From assembly GCA_963513935.1 (NCBI GenBank), contig OY740774.1:89174385-89238384 (forward strand): 64,000 bases of DNA, read 5' to 3'. Origin of the DNA: Aphrophora alni (lineage: Eukaryota; Arthropoda; Insecta; Hemiptera; Aphrophoridae). The position numbers were made by a program, and so were the translations under genes. This document shows positions 12,166 to 22,274 of the stretch, one piece after another; positions within the stretch are counted from its first letter, which is position 1; each line of letters opens with the position of its first letter. The notes under the pieces were generated by a model. It saw only the letters and a program-made list of their open reading frames with translations, made no database searches and was not told the origin of the DNA.

Positions 12166-12599
12166 TTAATGTAGGGTTATTTGGGTGATGTTAGCTTAAA
12201 ATGTTACAAGACAATAAAAATAACTGTTTCTGAGTAGCCTTAATGGACACTTACTTCTATAATGACAGTATTCAAAAACTTGTGACAACCACAAACGAAT
12301 GTGTTAATTTGCTTGGTGACTATGTAGAAAATTGTGTAAGAAATGTAGATTTTAATACATGTATAATATTTCAATATATACCCTTTTTAATGTTGAAAAG
12401 AAAAATGATTCTTACTTTCTTGACAACATTGCATCAATTTAATATTTATTGTTATTTTTCTATATTACTTAAAGAAACATAATCTAATTAAATAACAATA
12501 CAGAAATAATTCTATTGCATAAAAAAATTTCTGAAGACATTTTTTTAAAAAGATAGAAAACATATTTACATTTTCTTACTACTTTTAGTTACAACATCA

Positions 12600-12790
12600 A
12601 TTGGTTCGCGATACTATAAGCAGAACTGACAGTAGAGATGTCTATTCTCTTGAGAATACCTCGTTAATGAACTCTGATAATGATACAGTTCGAATAATGA
12701 AAGTAGGCCCTAATTTGAGGTTATATAATAGGGAGGGTTGGTTGGTTGTTTATGGTCTTGGCAGACTTGTTTATCACCTGCATTTTGCTA
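12600..12790 (+). repeat. Dispersed repeat, left arm of an inverted pair
   Basis: It contains GATGTCTATTCTC, TCTGATAATGATACAGTT and GGTTATATAATAGGGAGGG. An inverted, diverged copy lies at 13795-14015 (GATGTCCATTCTC, TCTGATAATGACACAGTT on the minus strand). The readings SDNDTVR and SDNDTVSS suggest a decayed coding repeat of unknown family. Confidence 0.5.
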
Positions 12791-13497
12791 GAAATTTCTA
12801 TTTTGTTTTCTTGTTGGATGTAAACACAGTATTTAGAAGATTTAAAATACATTACATTTTTATTTTAAATAATACTAGTGTTGCACAATTCATAACTTTG
12901 ATATTTATTAAAATTGTATTTTTTTTTCAAATTGTGAACAACACTTGTAAATCAGTACAAGTTAAAACAATGTAGTTTACAATCTTGTAAAAACTCAGGT
13001 AGATATAAAAAAAATATGAAACATGAACAAAATTTTTTCCTAAGAAAAAAATCCAGGAAACGAAACCAAATTAAAATTACGTTTTCTACAAATTAGATTG
13101 AGATTTCTACAATGGATAGTTTTTATTACATTAGTTGCTGAAATTTTGACAATTTTTCAATCGTCTTTCCTACATATATTATTTATTTAAGAAATATGAA
13201 GTACACAGTTATGTATGCATATTTTTAGTACAGTTCAATGTACTGAACAAAGAGTAAGATCCATAAAATCATAACATGAATACATAAAAGATAACCTTTA
13301 TTGATCCATAAAGGTCGAACTAGAAAAAGAAAAATTATTACTCCAGTGCCTCATAGCTGCAGGGTGAAGAGACAGGCCCTAAGCTAGGGCACATTCAAGT
13401 CAACATAAATGAAAATGCGAAACAGTCAACCCAGGCTATGATTAATCATATTTAACGTAACACCAGTAATTTCTTGTTGAAACTACATGAAATAGAA

Positions 13498-13567
13498 TTC
13501 AATAAAGCACTGAAGCTAATGTTTCAGGAAATTCAAATTGAAACTTTAGCTTCAGTCCTTTATTGAA
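13498..13567. ncRNA. Strong 70-nt hairpin, miRNA-precursor-like
   Basis: Arms 13498-13526 and 13539-13567 are inverted repeats pairing at 27 of 29 positions, with a 12-nt loop. The two mismatches are internal. Size and loop fit a pre-miRNA, but near-perfect pairing also fits a tiny fold-back transposon, and there is no expression evidence. Strand is undetermined because both strands fold. Confidence 0.3.
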
Positions 13568-13794
13568 TCATATGATATGGTTAATTTCGACCAATCAAAA
13601 CTTGTTGCCAGAATAAGTTTTACTGCTCTAGAAAAATACGGGATATATTCAAATTTATTAAAAATCTGGATAAATAACAATAAGCACTACATGTTTCCTG
13701 AGAAATTAGCACTGGTGCAATGTGAATAGCCAATAGGAGTGCTTAGCAAGTCTGGTTATATAGATAAACACCTGCAAAAGCAAAAATGTAAATT

Positions 13795-14015
13795 TTGAAT
13801 ATTGATGTTAATTGATGTGAACATCTGTAATAAACAAACTACTCGCCAAGGTAACAAATAACCAACTCTCGCTATAACATAACCTCGAGATAAAGTCCTA
13901 CTCGAAACTGTGTCATTATCAGAGAAACTGCTTGAGAATGGACATCTGTAAAGAGTCTGAAACATTGATCTTATACAGTATACAAAACCAACCAAGTATG
14001 TTTTAACTCAGGTCA
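13795..14015 (-). repeat. Dispersed repeat, right arm of the inverted pair with 12600-12790
   Basis: The reverse complement shares several blocks with 12600-12790, including GATGTCYATTCTC, SDNDTV-coding DNA and GAGGTTAT. Divergence is high, so it is old. Confidence 0.5.
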
Positions 14016-14607
14016 AAAAGCTTTCAATAGAATGTATGACTACGTAAAATAAATTAAGATTAGTACTTTTTATACGCAACACTATCATTTATACATTCTA
14101 AAACTTACAATATGCATCTAAACAGAAACTATTAATGAAGAACACAAAACACTAACAAGGAATGACAATAAACGCCCGAGGGACAACGCATGTTGAATAT
14201 GTGATGAAAATTATATGTAAATAATCACATCAAAGTGCCCGCCACAGATATATACAAATTACAATTAATTTAACCATAAATATATCTTTGTCAAATGAAT
14301 AACAAAGTCAATTTTCTGTAAAATATAGATACATTTGAATGAAAAAAAAAGTTTTAAATAACTTAAATTCAAACTACTATTAGTCTTTGGTAAAGTTATA
14401 AAATAGATATATACCACCATTACCATGAAATCTTAGTGACTTCTGAAATTTTTTAAAGTTTAAAATGTAAAACTAAATATGGTACATTCAAAGAGAAGGG
14501 ACATTCAATAATTTTAAAATGAAACTTAAATGTACAGTCAGTTTAAATTAAAAATGCTAAATTTTCTAAAAAATAAATATTGAATTTGACTTGATATAAT
14601 ATTAGAT

Positions 14608-14805
14608 AGGAAAAAAAACTCGAACACAAAATCTCACAAAAATTACGTTTACTTAATCAAACGCTTTCCAACGACAAAGTCGGCATCTATATAGTTATAG
14701 TTTTGTTATTGTAGCTCATGTATCACTGAGGATGGCGACTTTGTCGTAGAAACACATTTGATTAAGTAAACGTAATTTTTGTTAGATCTTTTGTTCAAGT
14801 TATTT
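14608..14805. repeat. Fold-back MITE (about 60-bp inverted arms)
   Basis: AAAAATTACGTTTACTTAAT with CAAA on the left is matched inverted by TTTGATTAAGTAAACGTAAT on the right. The arms continue outward with ACAAAA and TCTMACA blocks and inward with CGACAAAGTCG. Between them is ATTGTAGCTCATGTATCACTG, a block also seen at 27726-27750 and 53440-53462. A CTGAGGA-stem-GAAAC core lies at 14726-14753. Confidence 0.65.
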
Positions 14806-17800
14806 TCCATCCAAATTTTCTAATATTAACAAACAATATAAAATGAGTAAAAATGAAAAAACCAGTTCAAACCAAAATTGAAATTTTTGTTATTTCTTTT
14901 ACTAACAAAATGATAAAAAAAAAATTACGATTTGAAGCAATTTCTGATTAGTGATTATTCTAGTTAATAGCTTTAATGGAATAATATTGACAAAAAAATT
15001 CGATAAGTGCTCAGTCTCAGACATGAAATTTCTTTTTTAGGAAATTCTGTAGTGCAGGAAATGTCCGGAACATATTGTTTATAACCATTAAAGTTACAAA
15101 ATTGAGTTTATGGTTGTTTTAATATCTTGAAATCTAAACGACAGATTTTATTGAAACTGGCATCAAAAAGTTTGTAGCTTTAGACTATGTCTGAATGATT
15201 AGCGTGTCGTTCTCATTATTATATTGGTCATAAAAATGAAAAAAGTCAAAACAGACAGTTATAAAGAAATTGTTGAACCTTCACAAATAATTAATTGATG
15301 AAAATCATTGTTATTTGGGAATAATATTGCTTGTATAAAGTACAAATACCGTACATTTCTGAATAAAATAATGAACTTAACCTTGTAATGAACAATTTGG
15401 CACCAATTTCATTCAAATCCATTTATTAGATACAGACAGAGTATGTTTTTTGGAATATTTAACTTCTTATTGTATTATTAAACATCCATTATTCTCTGAC
15501 CCACTAAAATAACTTCGTAAATGAACTTATAACAACATAAATTACCAATATTTAAATAACAAAGTTACAAAACTTTTAATACACCTAATCCGTCATTTTA
15601 ATAACAAACCTTATAACAATTTCCTTACTAAAACAGGGTGGCCATTTTGATAAGATTCCCTAACTTTTCCGGGTTTTTTCCTTAACTACTATTAGAATAG
15701 ACAAATTAACAAAAAATCTATTATGATGGCTATTTGAAGAGTTAGTGACATTGCTAAGAGATGGTGCTCAAATCGCAAGTTTCAAATAGATCTTGCTAAT
15801 GGAAAATTTTTGACATCGTTTGAAAGGAGATATATTTGTGTAATTGGTTTATTTTGTTGTAATGAAAAAAAAGGAAATTTCATCTCCACTACTTTTTATG
15901 TGATTATATAATTTAAATAACTGAAGAATAGCTTACAAAGTATTATGGGTATTCTGCTTTATTGCATGGGATGGTTCATTGAATTTTGTTGTAGTTGTAT
16001 ACACATGAATAATGCTTAGTTTCCGGGTCATCAGAATGAGATAATATCTGAAGTGATAATGAATAAAATTTATGCGGGTGTTGGACAACCGTCAAGTTCA
16101 AATAAATGAAACATCTCAGATGAACATGTTCACAAATATTTGGGTGTGAGAAAACTATAGACAAGATTGGTGTTACGTCTGATTGCAGTTTATTAAAGAC
16201 GAAATCTCACGACCATTTCAAAGTAATGTCTGGACATGTTCAAGCACGTACATGAAAGGGAAAAATTATAACAGTACAGTATTTATGCCTTAGATAAATG
16301 ACTCGGTGAAGTGAAGAAAAAGTATTCTAATTGGCGAAAAAAGTTCATTTTCCATGATAATGACCACGTCTGCAATTTCCATGGCAAAAAATTCTCAGAA
16401 TTCTAACTTGCTCCCTCGTCCAGGCTATTTTCTGTCCAGATTTGGCCTCTTGCGACTTTTTTCTCTTTAAAAACTTGAAGACATACTTGGCAATCCCACG
16501 CTAGATCTACACTTTTTTTGTAGCTTTGGGTTAGATACCTCTATTTCATCTTTTTTATCAAAACAACTCCATTATAGGGGGGGGGGGGTATTTTGATTTT
16601 TTTCCCCTCTTTTCTTTTTTCTAGGTTTATATGACTGAGAGGTTTTCACCTCTAGATGACAAAGGAAAAAATCTCTTCTATCTTATGTTATTAGAGTATT
16701 CAAGGACTGGGGGGGGGGGGCTTAAGTTTTTTAAAAATTTCTTCCTTTTTTTATAAGGCAATGCTAACCGAAAGTAATCTCATCTACAAACAACAAGGGG
16801 GAACCAAGCAAACATGACGACATGTATTAATAGAAAAAGATTTGCATAGAACGAAGAAGTCATCACTAAACCAATATCTATTTTGCAGTTTGTCAAATTT
16901 TATTTTTTGAAAGGTAAAAAGAAGTTGGAAAAACACTGGGCAAACCAAAAAGAAATATTGAAAAATAAATAGAATTTGGTTAAGTAAAATAAAAAAATCA
17001 TAGTCACTCACTGATCAAACAGCCAACATACATAAGTGAAATGTTAAATATTCTGATATTTCTAAAATAACCCATTTTTTAAAAAACTTCTTGTAAAATC
17101 TCCTTATCATCCAGCCACTCTAACATACTCCGTAATTATAATCTCAATTCTTCCTTTTACAATACATACACTACATGCTTAAATACAAGACTAGATATTT
17201 TACAATAAACAAAATTTTGACAAATTATGTCTGCATTCTAATATTGGGCTAAATATTCTGTTTTGCAGATCTAATCCTTCTCGTTGAGCAACAAAATTTT
17301 CAACCAAGAAGGTGGACATTTTAAGCAATCCAAATTAAAACTAAAATTAACCATACAACATATAACTAGTTCAAATATCAACCACTTCATTACATTAACT
17401 ACTATTACATATATACAAAAAAATTATAAATTAGAAACCATGAAATCAGATCTTTCATTTAAGAGACTCATTGGAAAATATCAAAAGAAACTTGAATGAA
17501 AGGAAAATGGCCTTCAACTCTGACAAAAGTGTAACAAAAAAACAATGTATGTGTAGCCTCTATGAATATATTAATTAAACTTAGTACAACCGTCAAAAAC
17601 ACAGACGTCAAAATAATAAATATATATTTATTACAGACAAATAAATCAAAACTTCGATTTATCATCACTTTTTTAACCGTGAAAATTATTAGAAGATAGA
17701 AAAACATGAAGCTAATTTTGTCTGCACGTGATTTTCCTTCCTTCCAACATGCAATTTAAAAAAAAACAAAAAAAAAACTTTTATACTTCTGTTACTATAC

Positions 17801-18030
17801 AGTAATAAACTCTCTGAATGTAGGACTACAGTTCTGTTTGTTATTTTAGCTGCTACATTAAAATTAATAATGTGTTTGTATTGTGGGATTGTTAATTATA
17901 AACCAGTAAACCTGATTGGATACTGCATAAAGCATAGTGGACATAACAGTGTTGGATCTAATGATGATGTAATTTAATCATTCATTTGAGGTCATTGCTG
18001 CAGACTGACAAGTGCAAAAAAGTAAAAAAT
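14806..18030. other. No gene; scattered old repeats and poly-G tracts
   Basis: No exon was recognised. G tracts of about 10 occur near 16578 and 16710. A decayed repeat copy beginning near CAGGGTGGCCATTTT at 15637 is likely a transposon terminus. Part of the 'CTCGAATACTC...' dispersed repeat in reverse is probable around 16440-16770. The rest is featureless AT-rich DNA. Confidence 0.4.
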
Positions 18031-18039
18031 TAAAAGTAG

Positions 18040-18640
18040 AGAATGCTCATATACGGTATATGAATAGCTCCTAAATGAATAGTGGAATTGGGGCTGGAGT
18101 CTATGTACCAAAATAGAGAAAATGGGCTTCTCCTCATCAATAGAGCTATAGATCTCTGCGGTGGAGATACAGAGGTAATAAAATCCATAACTCTCAGATA
18201 ACCAAATCGCTCTGAAAATATTGGAATCATTCATCTTTGAATCTAGGATAATGTGACTGCTTTAATGTGGTGAATGATGTGGCTAGGGTGAACAATGTCT
18301 CCCTAAAATGTAAGCCTGGTCGTATAGGCATAGAGCTGCTGAATACCTGGTTAAAGTTGATGCTCAAAGACCTTTCCATGGTTCTGAAAACTTCTTGGAA
18401 GGCCCAAAGGCCGTCTAAAAAATGTGGAATGTGGCCTGTACAAATAAACGCTGGTCTCACCATTAGGAAGAAATTTCTAAAGCTGGCAGGCAGAGGCTTG
18501 CGATTTTCCAAGTAGAAAGCCATAGGATACTTGTCAGTTCTGCTCTAATTGAAAGTAGTAGGCAGAACACTTTCTAAGCAAGTGTGAAGTGTTTCCTCAG
18601 CAAAGGTATTTTCAATGAAAAACTGGATACAATATGGGAT
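18040..18640 (+). pseudogene. Jockey-type LINE ORF2 remnant (RNase H and tail)
   Basis: It reads MNSGIGAGVYVPK at 18075-18115, matching the first RNase H motif (YTDGSKMNSGTGAGVY). After frameshifts comes AAEYLVKVDAQRPFHGSENF, equivalent to the NEKADELAREG...GPEPxxG region, and then broken C-terminal sequence. Stops interrupt every frame. Less AT-rich than its surroundings. Confidence 0.65.
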
Positions 18641-20727
18641 AAATACAAGTCGGATCACCTTCCATAATATATTTATATGAATCGGAGTGGAGAGGGGTTT
18701 ATGTGGACCTCTTCGACTCACCCTCTCCCAAATAAAGTGCCTGTATTGTTAAAATGTGTCGTTTTTTCATATTAAAGGTGAGGTTAGGTTATGTTATACT
18801 GTACAAGTATTTTAATAAAAATTTTCCGTGTTATAACCTATTAGATTTCAATTTCTTTTTTTTTAAACAGTTGGTAATATTTTTATACTATATTGTAAAT
18901 CAAAGTTATATTTATTAGATACTTTTATTGTAACAGAAAAACAATGCTTTGTGAAATTGTTATGATCACTATCATTTAGCAAAATTATGATTATTAAGAG
19001 AAAATTAAATACCATACATAGAAGTACAACAAAAAGTGTCCGAGAAGTTCTCTTGACAAATGAGAGGAGTTGGGTTCAATTCCTGAGGAGGTCAAAAAAT
19101 GTATCGGAATATTTCCATTATAAACCCATTTTAGTCACAGTGGTGAGAGGCAACTTGTGGCCTCTCTGCCCTTAATAAAAATATCACCAAAGAAAATTTC
19201 CACAGATTTTAGAGTCTTCACTTTTTCAATTTGTCAGCTTCTAAAATTAAAAAAAGGAGAATAAGTACAGTTTTATGTTCTATATTAGTTGTATTTATTT
19301 TAGGCGATATTTTAGCATAAAGATTCGTAGTAAGAAGTAAGTTTAACTATTTTAAATGGCCATTATTTTCAAATTTAACAATGAAATTATTTAATTTATT
19401 GTAAAAAAAACTATATCAATGCCAAATGGAAGAAAATAAGACTACTAGCTTCAGTTTGATATTTGTTAGCTTGTTATTTAGCTTCAACCTAAGAAATTTC
19501 TAAAATCAGTAAATTTCTCAAACTAATTTAATATTGCACTTTTTTGCAATGGTACTATCATTTCTAACCGCACCATAACTTTAAATAAATATTGTATTTA
19601 ACGATTCCTGTAAAATAACTATTTGGAATGTGAAATATACAATTACGCAAATCCAATAGTTTATCAGTTAAACCCTAGAATTAATCACATATTTAGTATT
19701 AAGAAAAAAAAAAAAAGAAAAAAAAATTAAACAAATTATACACACCAAAGTTATAAATATATACAAAATGAAAATTCAAAGAAAAACTTATAATAAATAA
19801 AATTAGAAAGAATATCATATAATCAAATTACCAATAACTTTCATTACGAAAGTTATTGAATTAAAAAGTTTTATCACAATTAAATTTACATGCTTTGGTG
19901 AAACTATTTACAATATATAGTAAATCTCGCTTAACGCTTTTCACTCGGGTTAGCTGAAAAGTTTACAAATTTAAATCAGCATATATTGTCTGTCATGTAG
20001 TTAGGTGTTAGCAAAGTCACCTTTGTGTTAATTCTTCGTCAAATATGAGTGAATGAAATGCAGTGAATCATGGCAACTGTTCTAACATCGATCGTCCATC
20101 AAATGTCACTGCGAATCGCAAAATAAATTCACAACTTTCATTCTTACATAAAACACAGTAAAAAAAAAAAAAAAAATACAATGGAATATTTCTGACTTTG
20201 AACAAACAATTAGAACATTGTTTCTTACAGATAGTTGTATTGTATTTTAATTTGTATACGATTTTTACATATTTTAACATTTTTTCTTATATAAAGGTAA
20301 CTGTAATATTTTTTTAATGGATATATAACTCTTAAATACCCATTATGCTAAATTTTTAGTATCCGAAATGTTAGTACAGTTAAACGGGTTTCAACTGTAC
20401 TGACAATAATATACAAACAAAAACGTCGTTTTTAACAAGTCTTGTTATTTTTTACCAATGCTCGATGTAAAATTAATTTATAAATTTGTTAGTATCTCAA
20501 TAATTTAGAAAGTAAAGTTCGTTTAGGAAGTGAAAAGGGTTACAAATAGTATGAATGACAGAGAAAAAGAACAGATAATCCTTCTGAACATAACCTGTAC
20601 GCTTGACAAGAAACTAAACGATTTTCCAATTCTATTGTAAGCAGAGTTCAATGTATACAGATCTAATATTTTAATCATTTAAAGAAAACTATAAAATTAT
20701 TATTTTATAAATACATCATCAATGATT
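18641..20727. other. No gene recognised downstream of SELENOI
   Basis: Intergenic AT-rich DNA. Small perfect hairpin 19832-19858 (CAATAACTTTC arms). A GGTTCAATTCC block near 19072 resembles a tRNA B box without a matching A box. Confidence 0.45.
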
Positions 20728-20733
20728 TTTATT
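20728..20733 (-). terminator. Candidate polyadenylation signal AATAAA for SELENOI
   Basis: TTTATT on the plus strand reads AATAAA on the minus strand, about 340 nt downstream of the final SELENOI stop and just past the SECIS-like hairpin. In such AT-rich DNA the hexamer is common by chance, so support is positional only. Confidence 0.4.
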
Positions 20734-20778
20734 TAAAAAATGCTTGTACCAAGCCTACAAGCAGTATATTAATTTATT

Positions 20779-20818
20779 ATCAAAGAACCATGGTGTTCCA
20801 TTACCATAAATAAATCAT
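20779..20818 (-). promoter_or_regulatory. SECIS-like hairpin candidate in the SELENOI 3' UTR
   Basis: Read on the minus strand: ATGA (20815-20818), 12 nt, an apical loop opening with AA, a descending strand of 12 nt, then TGAT (20779-20782). This has the quartet, spacing and loop adenines of a eukaryotic SECIS. The upper stem (ATGGT/ACCAT plus G-U pairs) is clear, but pairing just above the quartet is weak and helix I is short and imperfect. It starts about 280 nt after the putative Sec TGA and about 50 nt before an AATAAA, so position is right. Treat as a candidate only. Confidence 0.35.
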
Positions 20819-21072
20819 TGAGATCAATTATGAAAACATGGTTATTGTATAAAACACATTTTCAATACTAGTTTTACTCAATTCAACAACTATATACATC
20901 TACTTTCACCAGACTTTCTTCTAATATCAACTCTTGATCTTTGAAAATTCCCAAAACAATTTCTAAATACTTCCAATTTTACAATGGACACCTAGTTTTT
21001 TAAAATAAATATTAGATTTATAGTTAAATTGTATAACTATGAAAATGGCGGGCTGCATTCATTTTCTTCTGT

Positions 21073-21165
21073 TCAACAAGCGTTGTCGGCTAACAGTCAT
21101 TCCGAGTGCGGCCGATTCTTTATACGGAAACAGTCGAGTCTGAAGTGATGGCACATTTGTCTCAC
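21073..21165 (-). CDS. SELENOI: SELENOI last exon with in-frame TGA (putative selenocysteine)
   Basis: The acceptor is a long T tract ending TTTCTGCAG. In phase 0 the exon reads [15 protein letters not shown], matching human VKQLSSHFQIYPFSL and completing the join [11 protein letters not shown]. The frame then reaches RPHSE, an in-frame TGA (21097-21099), seven sense codons (LLADNAC) and a second TGA (21073-21075). Human SELENOI reads ...NSDUL... at the same place, so the TGA coincides with the selenocysteine codon and the next residue (Leu) is the same. If it is not decoded as Sec, the protein simply ends ...PHSE. A frameshift or sequencing error is less likely because the alignment is gap-free up to the TGA. 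Confidence 0.85.
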
Positions 21166-22185
21166 CTGCAGAAAGAAAAAAAAAAAAAATTTTATGGTAC
21201 GAAACTGATAAGGTCGTGAGGATAAAAGGAATGACTGAGAAAATGTTTAAAGTGGAAATGTTTGAGAGAAACTTAAAAGGCAAAGCAACTTGATGAAGAA
21301 GGAAAAGAGATTGCAAAATGATGAAAGGCAGGATATTAGAAAGAGAAGAAATATAATGTCTAGACATTTGGAAAGGCAGAATGGTTGGAAACAATTAATA
21401 TATTAAAGGATATTGTGATCCAGTTATTTTTGGAAACAAATTTTTCTGAATAAATGGTCCAAAAACATTGTGAAATTTTTCTCACACCCATTCACAATCA
21501 AAATATTAATAAAACGGAACAATTTGTCACAAAAATGTCAGTTTGATAGTCATCAATAAAAAAGTATATATCAACCACGAACGCAGTAAATATTGTACAA
21601 TATTTTTATATTTAAATAAGGTCTAAACTGGCTTCACTTGTCATAAATCTGTTTAAAGCATATATATTATAAGTTTAAATAATGATGTTCAAAGTTCATT
21701 CTTATTTATTGCAAATTATTTTTTAACAGTCATTTTCTATTATTTGTAAATTTCCATACTGGTTTGAGTCAAAATTTTAACAGTTCACGAAACTTTGAGT
21801 GAAATTGGTAGAACCATTTTGAAAACAAAACTTAAATTTGTTTGTTTTTACCGATAACTTACAAATCCACACTTTTGGAGAGATGGTAATTTGGATAAAT
21901 TTGTAAAATTATAATTTTGTGTTTTTATCTTATGCAAACACAAAATTTGAGAAACAAATGAAAAAGTTTCAAGATACAACCAAAATATGGTCATAGCAAA
22001 TTTGATTAATATAAGTCCACACATTTTGATCGTAGAACACTGAATTGACAGACATGTTGTTTTTCTCAGGAAGTGGCAACATTGTAACAATGCAACAGTT
22101 AATTACTATTATTCACATTCATTTTAAACTCCTTAATCTTTATCTAAATTATGGAGTTATATCTTCCAATAATTAGGCAATTTAG

Positions 22186-22274
<89 letters not shown>

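Larger units (their letters stand above)
10268..12426 (+). mobile_element. Degenerate mariner element, split by a piggyBac-like insertion
   Basis: Terminal inverted repeats: the left end contains AGAAAGTAAGAACCAT and the right end, inverted, AGAAAGTAAGAATCAT. Plus-strand transposase remnants appear in order. Around 10625-10800: KIHRE..VEVCGSNVTNDSE followed by HGKMNVHDSAHP, matching the mariner helix-turn-helix domain. Around 10990-11090: the RPHA and LDPAPSDYF stretch, matching the third catalytic Asp region. Around 12243-12350: NDSIQKLV....CVNLLGDYVE, the C-terminus. Stops and frameshifts are frequent. The coding sequence is interrupted at 11090 by an element inserted at TTAA and resumes at 12166. 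Confidence 0.8.

Noticed and set aside
19060..19085. tRNA B-box-like GGGTTCAATTCC
   Set aside because: No A box at the right distance upstream and no cloverleaf; chance match.
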